Source of the DNA: Gammaproteobacteria bacterium | GTDB taxonomy: Bacteria; Pseudomonadota; Gammaproteobacteria; Pseudomonadales; Oceanobacteraceae | Assembly (NCBI GenBank): GCA_013373125.1 | Contig: JABXIK010000063.1 | Location: 1 to 53,889 of the forward strand | Direction: 5' to 3' | DNA: 53,889 nucleotides | Shown: positions 44,491-52,923 of the stretch, in pieces | Position numbering within the stretch: position 1 is the first letter of the stretch | Layout of the letters: every line of letters starts with the position of its first letter | The notes under the pieces: generated by a model | What the model saw: only the letters and a program-made list of their open reading frames with translations | What the model was told of the DNA's origin: nothing | Databases searched by the model: none | Position numbers and translations under genes: made by a program

Positions 44491-45893
44491 TGCCATTTTT
44501 TAAACGAAAATTGGGGTTGTCGATTAATCGTGTTCTGATCATAGGTATTTTATCGTTTACCATTCTTTATATTTTAAGTATTTATTACTTAAGTCAGCGC
44601 CAAGCCATTCATGAAATTGAAGAATTATTTGATGCTCAATTAGCCCACAGTTCATCTATTTTGATGAATTTATTGAGCGAAAGTGTCTCCACCATTGATC
44701 AAGGTAGTGAACATCTTCCTGTTGTATATCATGGTTTTGATGAGGTAATCCTCCCTTCCACCAATGCCTTGTTCTACCAAAAGAAAGTGGCTTACCAAAT
44801 CTATAATGACCAAGGTAAGTTATTAATCGTTTCAGGTAGTGCTCCAAATACGCGTTTTGCAGATAAACACCTAGGTTATTCCAATGCCAATATAAATGAT
44901 GAAGATTGGCGGGTATTCAGTTTGTACGATGAAGACTGGCATTTCTGGTTGCATGTGGGGGAGAGTGCATCCATTCGTAACGAACTGGCTCATCAAATTT
45001 CACAACAAACTTTATGGCCTGGGATAGCGCTATTACCTTTTGCCTTGTTGTTATTGACCGTTATTATCCGTTTTGCTTTAAAACCGTTAAAACAATTAAC
45101 CGCCAATATTAAACGTCGTGATCCGAAAAATTTAACGGCTATTGAATTAATACATACGCCCAAAGAAATGCGTCCGGTTATTGATGCGTTGAATACGCTT
45201 TTCTTTCGATTGAGTGATGCTATTTCTCGAGAGCGACGTTTAACGGCAGACGCCGCCCATGAGTTGCGAACACCGTTATCTGTGATCATGCTACATGCAC
45301 AAAATGCTATGGCGTCGAATAATGAGACAGAGCGATTACAAGCTTTGCAAGAGTTGGAAACAGGGGTAAAGCGTGTTTCAAGATTACTAGAACAATTATT
45401 AACCTTATCGAAAGTATCACCAGAAACCATTCCGGTATCACCGTTATTATTTTACCCATTGTGTCAGGAAGTAATGGCGCAGATGTCATTACCTATAATT
45501 GAAAAACATCAACAATTAGAGTTGGAGTGTGAGGGTGAAAATCAATTTCTTAAGATAATAGGCAGTGAATTCTTATTGGAAATTTTATTGCGCAACCTGA
45601 TTGATAATGCCCGTGAATACTCACCAGAGAACGGAGAGATCCGCATAAGTATTCTTAAGAAAAAGCAATGCTTGGAGTTGTTAGTGGAAGATTCAGGTCC
45701 AGGTGTTGAGCCCGAACATTATCAGCGGCTGACAGACAGGTTCTATCGTGAACATCAGAATAAAGGAAAAGGGGCAGGGTTAGGTCTATCACTTGTGAAC
45801 AGTATTGTCGAATTCCATGAAGGGCAATTACAGTTTAGTGAGTCAAACCTTGGTGGATTGGCAGTAAGAGTATTGTTGCCTTTGATGCGTTAA
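44487..45893 (+). CDS. Sensor histidine kinase (QseC/PmrB-like)
   Basis: A 468-residue membrane kinase. TM1 about 15-35; periplasmic sensor about 40-170; TM2 about 177-199. HAMP-like linker, then the dimerisation helix with His258 in DAAHELRTPLS. The ATPase domain shows the N box NLIDNAREYS, G1 EDSGPGVE and G2 GKGAGLGLSLV. It forms a translationally coupled pair with the preceding regulator. The periplasmic signal cannot be read, though the neighbouring envelope thiol and barrel genes suggest an envelope redox or metal cue. Confidence 0.93.
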   Translation: MMPFFKRKLGLSINRVLIIGILSFTILYILSIYYLSQRQAIHEIEELFDAQLAHSSSILMNLLSESVSTIDQGSEHLPVVYHGFDEVILPSTNALFYQKKVAYQIYNDQGKLLIVSGSAPNTRFADKHLGYSNANINDEDWRVFSLYDEDWHFWLHVGESASIRNELAHQISQQTLWPGIALLPFALLLLTVIIRFALKPLKQLTANIKRRDPKNLTAIELIHTPKEMRPVIDALNTLFFRLSDAISRERRLTADAAHELRTPLSVIMLHAQNAMASNNETERLQALQELETGVKRVSRLLEQLLTLSKVSPETIPVSPLLFYPLCQEVMAQMSLPIIEKHQQLELECEGENQFLKIIGSEFLLEILLRNLIDNAREYSPENGEIRISILKKKQCLELLVEDSGPGVEPEHYQRLTDRFYREHQNKGKGAGLGLSLVNSIVEFHEGQLQFSESNLGGLAVRVLLPLMR

Positions 45894-46882
45894 ACTGCGT
45901 TAACCGTATTGCGCCCGGCTTCTTTGGATTGGTATAACGCTTGGTCGGTGCGAATCATAAAATCTTTTAAGGATTCATTGGGTTTTAATTCTGCTACGCC
46001 AAAACTGGAAGTCACATGAATATTATTCTCTAATGTTAGTGCTTCAATAATACTGCGTGTTTTTTCTGCCACGTGTTTGGCTTCTTCTAGATTAGTGTGC
46101 GGCAGTAGAATCATGATTTCATCGCCGCCCCAGCGTGAAATAGTATCTATTTCACGGATCTGTTCGCGTATGGTTTGGGTAATGGTAATTAAAACCTGAT
46201 CCCCCACGGCATGGCCGTATTGATCGTTGATATTTTTAAAGTGATCGATATCCACTTCAATCATGGATAAAGGCTCATTAAAGCGTTTGGCCCGTTCAAT
46301 TTCTTGATTCAATGTTTGCTCAAAGTGGAAACGATTGGCGGTTTCAGTAAGCGCGTCGGTCATGGCCAGCACTTGGGTTTCAGCAATTTGCTTTTGCAGC
46401 TTTTCATTGAGTTCCGTGAGTTCTTGAGTGCGGCGCGCAATGAGCTCTTCAAGGGATTGGTTCTTACGTTTGTATTCTTCGATTAATAATACTTGGCTAT
46501 GTATATTACGGTGAGCCCCAATCATCCGCGAGACGGTACCATCCGCACGACGTTTGACAATTTTGGCATTGTCTTCAATCCAAAGATATTTACCGTTATG
46601 CATTTTGCAGCGGTATTGGACTTTATATTCTTCACTACGCTGATGAATATAAGCATCAAAGTGTTCCATGACATGCTGGAAATCATCAGGATGGATGAGA
46701 TTTTCCCAAGTTAAAACCGTATCTTCAAAGCAATGAGGATCATAGCCTAGCATCTTAAACCAAGCTTTATTACGGTAAACCTGTCCGGTTTCACCATTCC
46801 AGTCCCAAATACCGTTGTCGATGACATCCAGAAGGCCTTCTAAAGCGGGGCTACTGATTTCAGGAATCGGTCGATTTTCCAT
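45890..46882 (-). CDS. PAS-GGDEF diguanylate cyclase
   Basis: A 330-residue cytoplasmic c-di-GMP synthase. PAS domain about 15-128 (GIWDWNGETGQVYRNKAWF, then IHPDDF and the PAC-like WIEDNAKIVKRRADGT). A coiled-coil about 130-170 links to the GGDEF domain: DIDHFKNINDQYGHAVGD, the inhibitory RxxD site (REID, 243-246) and active motif GGDEI (252-256). The motifs suggest an active, product-inhibited enzyme. The PAS domain may bind a flavin, haem or metabolite. It overlaps the kinase gene end by 4 bases on the opposite strand. Confidence 0.93.
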   Translation of the reverse strand: MENRPIPEISSPALEGLLDVIDNGIWDWNGETGQVYRNKAWFKMLGYDPHCFEDTVLTWENLIHPDDFQHVMEHFDAYIHQRSEEYKVQYRCKMHNGKYLWIEDNAKIVKRRADGTVSRMIGAHRNIHSQVLLIEEYKRKNQSLEELIARRTQELTELNEKLQKQIAETQVLAMTDALTETANRFHFEQTLNQEIERAKRFNEPLSMIEVDIDHFKNINDQYGHAVGDQVLITITQTIREQIREIDTISRWGGDEIMILLPHTNLEEAKHVAEKTRSIIEALTLENNIHVTSSFGVAELKPNESLKDFMIRTDQALYQSKEAGRNTVNAV

Positions 46883-47052
46883 AGGAATTCACAAAGGTTA
46901 TCGTTAGCCACAGTATAGGCTGAACTTTGGGGATTCACGATTTAAAACTGGACCAATGGGACAATTAATTTTAATGAGGTGTCTTTAAATGACTGAATGT
47001 AATGAGAGGATTATCCAAAATACGAAAAAATAATATTAATCACGTGAAAACT

Positions 47053-47081
47053 AAAAAGGTCAGATAATTCTGACCTTTTTT
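47053..47081. terminator. Intrinsic terminator of phoD
   Basis: Stem AAAAAGGTCAGA (47053-47064) with TCTGACCTTTTT (47069-47080), loop TAAT. It ends the minus-strand phoD and works in both directions. Confidence 0.9.
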
Positions 47082-47095
47082 AAAAGTAAGTTGAG

Positions 47096-48862
47096 TTAGT
47101 TAATATCTTCTAACCATGCCCATCCACTTTCCTTGCGTTGCTGTTTTACAATTTGACGCGAAGCCATATTGCTATCGGTATTTTTATCCACGCTATAAGC
47201 GGTCCATTCACAATAGTCTCGGTTAAATTCCACCGTGGAATAGCCATTTTGCGTAGAGTTAAAATATTTAATATGTGGGTTGTTCAGACGAATGGCGCCT
47301 TCACTCAAGGCTTGTAAAATGTCGGTGCCATTATTCAATCCTTTAACTTGATTTGAGATCATTTCAAATAAATTTGAAGAGGTTATGGAAGGTGTCATGA
47401 ATTCAGTGCCTGCGATATTGGGCCACCAAAAATTAGTAAGGTGGCCGTAATCGTATTTTACATAAGAGCTAATGTAAGTATGTAAGTCACCAGTTAATAC
47501 GACAAAGTTTTCTAGATTGGCTTCTTTTACGGCTTCCATTAAACGGTCACGATCTTTTATGTAGCCGTCCCATGCATCCACATTGATATATGCTAAAGGT
47601 TGGCCTAATAAAGATGCGGCCATGCGTCCAAGATAGGTTTGATTACCTAAAACAGTCCATTTTGCATGACTGGCTTTTAGACCCGCTTTTAGCCATTCAT
47701 ATTGGGTGTCCCCCATCATGGTCTGGCTATCATTGTTCATGTTGTGACAACCGATAGGAAGATAGCGTGAAAAAATATCGTTTTCACCACATGGATGCGC
47801 TGAGCGATAGGTGCGAGTATCCAGCATAAATAATTCGAATAAATCACCAAACTTAAAGTTGCGATATATTTTTGTGAAGTCATGGGGATGGGTGGCGTTT
47901 TCATTGACACTCACTCGAGTCGGGGTGTATTCCACCCAAGCTCTTTGGCTATCCAGCTTTAATTGTTTTAGGGCAGCAGGATCATTGCCTTCTTCGGTTG
48001 TAAACGGGTGATCCGGTGCACCTAGGGTGTCACGTTCATAATCCCAGTACGCGTCGTTTGCGGTTTCATGATCGTCTGTTGTGATGATCCAAGTATGCAC
48101 TTCCATGGCCAGCTGTAAGTTTAAATCGCTGCGATAGGTTTTATATAAATGACGGTAGTCACTGAGGCCTAAGGCTACTAAACCATTACTGGGTAAAATA
48201 ATTTCACGATCAGCAAAGGGTAAACTTTGAAATCTAGGGTCGCCGGCGGTTTCATAAATAAAGTCACCTAGGTGTACAACAAAATCTATACTGCTGTCTT
48301 GCGCCACATAATTCAGCGCGCCGTAATATCCATTGGTGTAATCTTGGCAAGTTAAAACGGCGATTTTGAGTTTTTCTAATGGATACGTTTCTTGGGCCAG
48401 GGTTCGGCAACGTCCGATGCGAGAGCTAATACCTTTGTAATAAAAGCGGTAATAATAGGTTTGATTTGCATCCAACTGCCCATCTAAATCAATCTTGACT
48501 GTGTAATCTTTCGCGCTGGAAATATCCTGCGGAGCCACCGAGCCTTCAAGCATAATGATTTGCGCGCTTGGGTCTTTGCATACTTGAAATAATAATGCTT
48601 CGCTTCGGTCAAATTGAGATGGGTTAATCCGCGTCCATAACATGACACCTGAGGCAGTTGGGTCACCGGATGCCACGGACATATCAAATACTAAGCGGGC
48701 AGAGTCATTATTGATTTGACTGTTATCGGGCAGGGTACCTGTCACACTTGGGTCAAAATTGAAGCTACCCGCTGCGGCTGGGCGAGCACTGAGTACATAG
48801 GGTGTGGCTAAGCTGGCAGCGGTTAAGCTTAAAAATTTACGACGATCTAATTTTATAGTCAT
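47096..48862 (-). CDS. phoD: Alkaline phosphatase D (PhoD), Tat-exported
   Basis: A 588-residue secreted phosphatase/phosphodiesterase. The ATG at 48862 gives a Tat signal, DRRKFLSLTAASLATP (Arg7-Arg8), cleaved near AAA|GS. PhoD motifs in order: N-terminal immunoglobulin-like domain, then LTCQDYTNGYYGALN (metal Cys/Asp), VVHLGDFIYE, TTDDHETANDAY and VLTGDLHTYISSY. The family needs Fe and Ca and releases phosphate from organic phosphoesters in the periplasm or outside. AGGA lies before the ATG. No Pho-box is obvious in the short upstream gap. Confidence 0.93.
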   Translation of the reverse strand: MTIKLDRRKFLSLTAASLATPYVLSARPAAAGSFNFDPSVTGTLPDNSQINNDSARLVFDMSVASGDPTASGVMLWTRINPSQFDRSEALLFQVCKDPSAQIIMLEGSVAPQDISSAKDYTVKIDLDGQLDANQTYYYRFYYKGISSRIGRCRTLAQETYPLEKLKIAVLTCQDYTNGYYGALNYVAQDSSIDFVVHLGDFIYETAGDPRFQSLPFADREIILPSNGLVALGLSDYRHLYKTYRSDLNLQLAMEVHTWIITTDDHETANDAYWDYERDTLGAPDHPFTTEEGNDPAALKQLKLDSQRAWVEYTPTRVSVNENATHPHDFTKIYRNFKFGDLFELFMLDTRTYRSAHPCGENDIFSRYLPIGCHNMNNDSQTMMGDTQYEWLKAGLKASHAKWTVLGNQTYLGRMAASLLGQPLAYINVDAWDGYIKDRDRLMEAVKEANLENFVVLTGDLHTYISSYVKYDYGHLTNFWWPNIAGTEFMTPSITSSNLFEMISNQVKGLNNGTDILQALSEGAIRLNNPHIKYFNSTQNGYSTVEFNRDYCEWTAYSVDKNTDSNMASRQIVKQQRKESGWAWLEDIN

Positions 48863-48997
48863 AAGGCGATCCTTTCGTATGCGTGACTCTTCGGTCACTT
48901 TGCAAAGTGAGAATTGAGCGTGCGACGAAAGTAAACCTTGCGAGTATTGCAAAATGAAGACGAGTTTGTGACAACACTCGTTACTTCATGCAAAAAA

Positions 48998-49507
48998 TTA
49001 TTCAGGCTGCTCCAGTAAAACCAACAATGTATTGAGCGCATCGTTTAATTGCTTTTGCTGCTCTTGAGTGAGTGGCGACAATATTTTCAATTCGTTTTGC
49101 ACGTGTTCTTCAACTGCTTGATTGACGATATCGAGCCCTTGCTGAGAAAGTTTTACCAACTTGCTGCGGGCATCCTGTTGATTGGCGACACGTTCTATTA
49201 ACCCTTTCTTTTCAAGCTGGGTCATTCTGTGGGTCATGGTGCCAGACGTAATCATTAGGGTTGAGAATAACTCGGTAGGCGCTAGGCAATATGGCGCACC
49301 TGAACGCAGCAGAGTTGCCAACACATCAAACTCCCAGAAGCTTAAGCCGAACTCATCAAATACTCGATCTAACCTTGGCTGCATAAGGGCTGCACAGCGT
49401 TTGAGGCGGCCAATGATGGCCATTGCAGAAAGATCCAGGTGGGGCTTTTCGGTTTGCCATTGGGCGATTATGGCATCTACGCCATCAAGTGAATTTTCAT
49501 TCGTCAT
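48998..49507 (-). CDS. MarR family transcriptional regulator
   Basis: A 169-residue MarR-type regulator. Helical N-terminus, then winged helix with FDVLATLLRSG, LFSTLMITSGTMTHRMTQLE (recognition helix about 88-107) and the wing KGLIERVANQQDARSKLVKL. It is divergent from the EamA transporter, and two near-identical palindromes lie between them, the nearer only 8 bases from its start, so autorepression is likely. No redox-sensing cysteine at the usual N-terminal position is evident; it does have Cys32 and Cys74. Confidence 0.92.
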   Translation of the reverse strand: MTNENSLDGVDAIIAQWQTEKPHLDLSAMAIIGRLKRCAALMQPRLDRVFDEFGLSFWEFDVLATLLRSGAPYCLAPTELFSTLMITSGTMTHRMTQLEKKGLIERVANQQDARSKLVKLSQQGLDIVNQAVEEHVQNELKILSPLTQEQQKQLNDALNTLLVLLEQPE

Positions 49508-49514
49508 AATAAAT

Positions 49515-49534
49515 TTATCTTGAATTCAAGATAA
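49515..49534. promoter_or_regulatory. Operator 1 of the MarR regulator
   Basis: A perfect 20-base palindrome, TTATCTTGAATTCAAGATAA, 8 bases upstream of the MarR start. It resembles, by memory, the MhqR box (TATCTCGAATTCGAGATA) of Bacillus. Confidence 0.8.
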
Positions 49535-49552
49535 CTCCGTGCCAGACTTAAT

Positions 49553-49572
49553 TTATCTTGAGTTGAAGATAA
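49553..49572. promoter_or_regulatory. Operator 2 of the MarR regulator
   Basis: TTATCTTGAGTTGAAGATAA, the same palindrome with two central changes, 38 bases (centre to centre) from operator 1 and 30 bases before the EamA start. Confidence 0.75.
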
Positions 49573-49602
49573 ATTTTTTTAGACAGTTTGTCGAGGTTAA
49601 TC

Positions 49603-50553
49603 ATGAAAATCTTGCTTTGGGTGATGCTCACCGCGTTAGCACCAGTTATTTGGGGCTCAACGTATATTGTCACCAGCGAATTATTGCCAGAGAACCTTCC
49701 GTTTACTGCGGCTGTGATCCGCTGTGTGCCAGCGGGTGTGTTACTGATTGTTCTAAGTGGCTTTGTGCCGCGAGCGGGTCAGTGGAGAAAACTCATTACG
49801 TTATCGGCTTTGAACATTGGTGTTTTCCAGGCGTGTTTGTTTATGGCGGCCTATCGCCTACCGGGTGGATTAGCTGCTGTTATTGGTGCCATTCAACCTG
49901 TGATTATGTTGGGTTTAACTTGGGCAATCATGAAAACCCAGCCAGCGAAAGTCAGTGTATTGGCTGCCTTAGCTGCGGTTATTGGCATGGCCATGTTAAT
50001 TATTGCACCCATGGCTCAGCAGGGGGTGAGTTGGGATGCATTAGGTATTTCGGCTGCTGCCATTGGCGCATTAAGTATGGCGTTAGGCATGTTCTTTTCT
50101 CGTCATTGGCATGACGATGAATCCACACCGGACATTCCTTTATTGGCGTTCACCGGTTGGCAATTGACCCTTGGTGGTTTGATGCTGTGGCCACTCGCGT
50201 GGTTAGTGGACCCAGTATTACCTGAACTTTCTTCAACCCATATATTGGCTTATGCATATTTAGCCTTGGTGGGAACCTTGTTGACCTATTTGCTTTGGTT
50301 CAAAGGCATTCGCCAGTTGCCTCCAGTGGCCGTGTCTTCCCTTGGTTTATTGAGCCCGCTTTCAGCCATTATTCTTGGTTGGCTGATTCTGGATCAAAGC
50401 ATAGAAGGTTGGGCCTTGGTAGGTCTTGTGATTGTAATTATCAGTATTTTGTTAGTGCAGTGGAGCCAAAACACGGCTGTAAGTAGTAAAAAATCAAACA
50501 TTGATCCTGTAGATGAGGAGTCTGCGTCATGCAAAACACAATTCGCGAAGTAA
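49603..50553 (+). CDS. EamA/DMT family transporter
   Basis: A 316-residue inner-membrane drug/metabolite transporter with ten predicted helices in two EamA repeats. The first repeat starts ALAPVIWGSTYIVTSELLP; PVAVSSLGLLSPLSAIILGW marks the second. The ATG at 49603 is chosen because GAGG at 49593-49596 lies 6 bases ahead. Divergent from the MarR gene, and overlapping the nitroreductase gene by 25 bases, so the two are co-expressed. Likely an exporter of a toxic compound or metabolite; substrate unknown. Confidence 0.9.
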   Translation: MKILLWVMLTALAPVIWGSTYIVTSELLPENLPFTAAVIRCVPAGVLLIVLSGFVPRAGQWRKLITLSALNIGVFQACLFMAAYRLPGGLAAVIGAIQPVIMLGLTWAIMKTQPAKVSVLAALAAVIGMAMLIIAPMAQQGVSWDALGISAAAIGALSMALGMFFSRHWHDDESTPDIPLLAFTGWQLTLGGLMLWPLAWLVDPVLPELSSTHILAYAYLALVGTLLTYLLWFKGIRQLPPVAVSSLGLLSPLSAIILGWLILDQSIEGWALVGLVIVIISILLVQWSQNTAVSSKKSNIDPVDEESASCKTQFAK

Positions 50554-51146
50554 TAGAATCTCGTACCTCGGTTGGCAAATACCAAGCCGATTATCAATTG
50601 GAAGCTGGCTGTATTGAAGAATTAGTACGTTTGGCAAACTTGTCACCGTCTGCGTATAACTTACAAAATTGGCGTTTTATTGCGGTGCAGTCGAATGATG
50701 GGAAACAAGCGTTACAGCAGGCGGCGTATGGTCAGCCGCAAATTATGCAAGCTTCAGTGACGTTTATCGTATGTGGTTTAACTCAGGGGCAAACATTTAT
50801 TAAAGAGACGTTAGCTCTGTCAGTTGAAAAAAATGTAATGCCTGCTGAAGTTGCCACTGCGTGGGAAGATGCCGTTGAACAAAGTCATGCAAGCAATGAA
50901 GAATTACAACGAGATGAGGCAATACGCTCCGCTTCTTTAGCTGCCATGACAATGATGTTAGCGGCAAAAGGAATGGGATTGGACTCCGGTGCCATGGGAG
51001 GCTTTGATGGTCAACAGGTATCACAGACATTTCAACTGGCAGATAATGAAATACCTGTAATGTTAATAACCATTGGACGCGCACAGAAAGATAATTGGTC
51101 GCAAAAAATACGCAAACCAGTATCCGAGGTTTTATCCTTTGCTTAA
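50529..51146 (+). CDS. Nitroreductase family protein
   Basis: A 205-residue FMN-dependent nitroreductase-type enzyme. N-terminal RTSVGKYQADYQ and SPSAYNLQNWRFIAVQ (FMN phosphate and ring contacts), and the C-terminal GLDSGAMGGFDGQ and VMLITIGRAQ match the family. GAGGAG lies ahead of the ATG, within the end of the transporter gene. In an operon with an exporter under a MarR regulator, it probably detoxifies quinones, nitro compounds or similar electrophiles. Confidence 0.9.
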   Translation: MQNTIREVIESRTSVGKYQADYQLEAGCIEELVRLANLSPSAYNLQNWRFIAVQSNDGKQALQQAAYGQPQIMQASVTFIVCGLTQGQTFIKETLALSVEKNVMPAEVATAWEDAVEQSHASNEELQRDEAIRSASLAAMTMMLAAKGMGLDSGAMGGFDGQQVSQTFQLADNEIPVMLITIGRAQKDNWSQKIRKPVSEVLSFA

Positions 51147-51157
51147 TTAATAAAATT

Positions 51158-51184
51158 TAAAAGGGGAGCTTGCTCCCTTTTTTT
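51158..51184. terminator. Bidirectional intrinsic terminator
   Basis: AAAGGGGAGC and GCTCCCTTTT arms (51160-51169 with 51172-51181), short loop, T-run to the right; between nitroreductase and the convergent MDR gene, touching the latter's stop. Confidence 0.88.
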
Positions 51185-52160
51185 ATGGATTGATGGTAAG
51201 TAGCACCACACCTTTTTTACGCTCACTATCCACATATTCATGGGCCGCTTGGATATCATTCAGTGAGTAGCGTCGATCGATATTCATTTTCAGTTGTTGG
51301 TTTTGCATTAGGATTTCAATGGCCGCCAGTTGTTGATGCAGTTTGGGGATGGGGCTTAATCCCGTGGGTGTAAATTTGGCTTTTTTGTTTGAGAAAAAGT
51401 GACTGAATAACATATTAAATAATAGTGGTAACGTCAGTACTGGACTCAAATATTGGCCGTGTGATTTTAATGCAGATTTACATTGGGCAAAGTTACGTTT
51501 GCCAACGGTATCAAAAATCACATCGTAACTTGTGTTTAATTGAGTAAAGTCTTGTGTTTGATAATCCACAACTACATCGGCCCTTAACGATTTAACCCAT
51601 TGTACATTTGCACTACTGCAAACAGCAGTGACATGAGCGCCAAAACTTTTTGCAATTTGCACCGCTGCACTGCCAATGCTGCCCGAGGCGCCGTTAATTA
51701 CAATGGATTGCTCCGATGATAAATGCGCTAACTCAGTCAGAAAGTTATAAGCGGTTAACGGGCCATCACATAAGGTCGCGACATTTTCTAATTCAAGATT
51801 GGCAGGGAGTTTACGTATTAAGCCATCTGCTTTTACGCATAGCCATTGCGCATGGGCGCCAAAGCTCACCGAGGTTTCGCCGTAAACGGCATCTCCAACT
51901 TGAAATTGAGTGACGTTTTGGCCCACGGCTTCAATGATCCCAGCGAAGCTAGTGCCTGGTATGGCATTCTTGGGTTTGCTTAAGCCTAGAAATAGACGGG
52001 CAAACTTGGGGGTACCTTTACGCATCATGGCGTCCGCTTGGCTGACACCCGAAAATTGCAGGGTGATGCGCACCTCATCATCTCTAACCTCGGGCATCGG
52101 GACATCCATCACTTTCAGAACATCCGTAGGGCCATACCCTTGAGCAACTACCGCTTTCAT
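51183..52160 (-). CDS. Zinc-independent MDR oxidoreductase, quinone reductase-like
   Basis: A 325-residue medium-chain dehydrogenase/reductase. N-terminal GroES-like domain (MKAVVAQGYGPTDVLKVMDV), then the Rossmann fold GASGSIGSAAVQIAKSFGAHV (about 149-169) and VVDYQTQDF. It lacks the structural zinc cysteines and catalytic zinc ligands of alcohol dehydrogenases, so quinone or enone reduction with NADPH is more likely. The ATG at 52160 follows GAGGT by about 6 bases. Divergent from a TetR gene with a perfect palindrome in the gap. Confidence 0.88.
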   Translation of the reverse strand: MKAVVAQGYGPTDVLKVMDVPMPEVRDDEVRITLQFSGVSQADAMMRKGTPKFARLFLGLSKPKNAIPGTSFAGIIEAVGQNVTQFQVGDAVYGETSVSFGAHAQWLCVKADGLIRKLPANLELENVATLCDGPLTAYNFLTELAHLSSEQSIVINGASGSIGSAAVQIAKSFGAHVTAVCSSANVQWVKSLRADVVVDYQTQDFTQLNTSYDVIFDTVGKRNFAQCKSALKSHGQYLSPVLTLPLLFNMLFSHFFSNKKAKFTPTGLSPIPKLHQQLAAIEILMQNQQLKMNIDRRYSLNDIQAAHEYVDSERKKGVVLLTINP

Positions 52161-52181
52161 GGGATACCTCAATCTCTTTTA

Positions 52182-52211
52182 CTTACAGTGTAAGTTAACT
52201 TACACTGTAAG
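52182..52211. promoter_or_regulatory. Perfect 30-base palindrome, TetR operator
   Basis: Half-site CTTACAGTGTAAGTT mirrored exactly in 52197-52211. Each half contains the smaller TTACA/TGTAA repeat. It lies 22 bases from the MDR start and 31 from the TetR start, the ideal site for mutual repression. Confidence 0.88.
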
Positions 52212-52242
52212 CTTGATTGGATCAAGTGATTATTTTTTAACC

Positions 52243-52881
52243 ATGAAGAAAACCCCATTAAGTAGAGAGCGGGTATTGGGCTGCGCTCTTGCCATGGCTG
52301 ATGAAGACGGATTAGATGGGCTTTCCATGCGCAAGCTGGCGGATCGTTTGGGTGTCAAAGCCATGTCTCTTTACAATCATGTGGCCAATAAAGACGAAAT
52401 CATTGATGGCTTGGTTGAGATGGTGGTCGCAGAGATGGGGGTGCCCGATTCAAGCCAACCTTGGCGTCAAGCTATGGAAGAGAGGGCCGTTAGAGCCCAT
52501 GAGGTGTTAATGCGGCATCCTTGGGCAACCCATGGGTTTATGTCTCGCGTAAATGCAGGGCCTGCTATGTTGGCTTATGTGAATGCAACGCTTGGGTGTT
52601 TGCATGAAGCAGGATTTAGCTTACCGGTGGCCGATCATGCTTGGAATGCTATGGATAATCACATCTATGGATTTACGTTACAGGCGCTGAATTTTCCATT
52701 TTCAGCAGATGAATATGCGGAGGTGGCAAAACAATATCTGCCCATGATCAATTCAGATGAGTTACCGTATTTGCATCAACTCACTGCATTGGTTAGTCGT
52801 AAACAGCACAAGGGGGTACACGACTTTCGTTTAGGCTTGGGATTTATTTTGGATGGTTTGGCGTCTTTGCTTGAAGAATAA
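52243..52881 (+). CDS. TetR family transcriptional regulator (TetR_C-type)
   Basis: A 212-residue repressor-like protein. DNA-binding domain about 5-55: LSRERVLGCALAMADEDGLD, then MRKLADRLGVKAMSLYNHVA with the following NKDEIID. The C-terminal domain has the TetR_C-like pattern HPWATHGFMSRV and FRLGLGFILDGL. The ATG at 52243 is chosen because the frame upstream runs through the operator. Divergent from the MDR gene, with the palindrome in between; autorepression and repression of the MDR gene is the simplest reading. Confidence 0.92.
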   Translation: MKKTPLSRERVLGCALAMADEDGLDGLSMRKLADRLGVKAMSLYNHVANKDEIIDGLVEMVVAEMGVPDSSQPWRQAMEERAVRAHEVLMRHPWATHGFMSRVNAGPAMLAYVNATLGCLHEAGFSLPVADHAWNAMDNHIYGFTLQALNFPFSADEYAEVAKQYLPMINSDELPYLHQLTALVSRKQHKGVHDFRLGLGFILDGLASLLEE

Positions 52882-52913
52882 ACAACACCAAGCAAACATT
52901 GCTTGGTGTTGTT
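52881..52913. terminator. Long perfect hairpin between TetR gene and yghU
   Basis: Fifteen-base perfect stem (52881-52895 with 52899-52913) with an ACA loop, touching the TetR stop. It lacks a T-run on either side, so factor-dependent or weak termination of both convergent genes is possible. Confidence 0.6.
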
Positions 52914-52923
52914 CAGCAAAAGT

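Noticed and set aside
49539..50114. A 191-residue frame overlapping the EamA gene
   Set aside because: It reads in another frame through the transporter, is unusually rich in Cys, Trp and Gly and has no start signal; it also covers operator 2.
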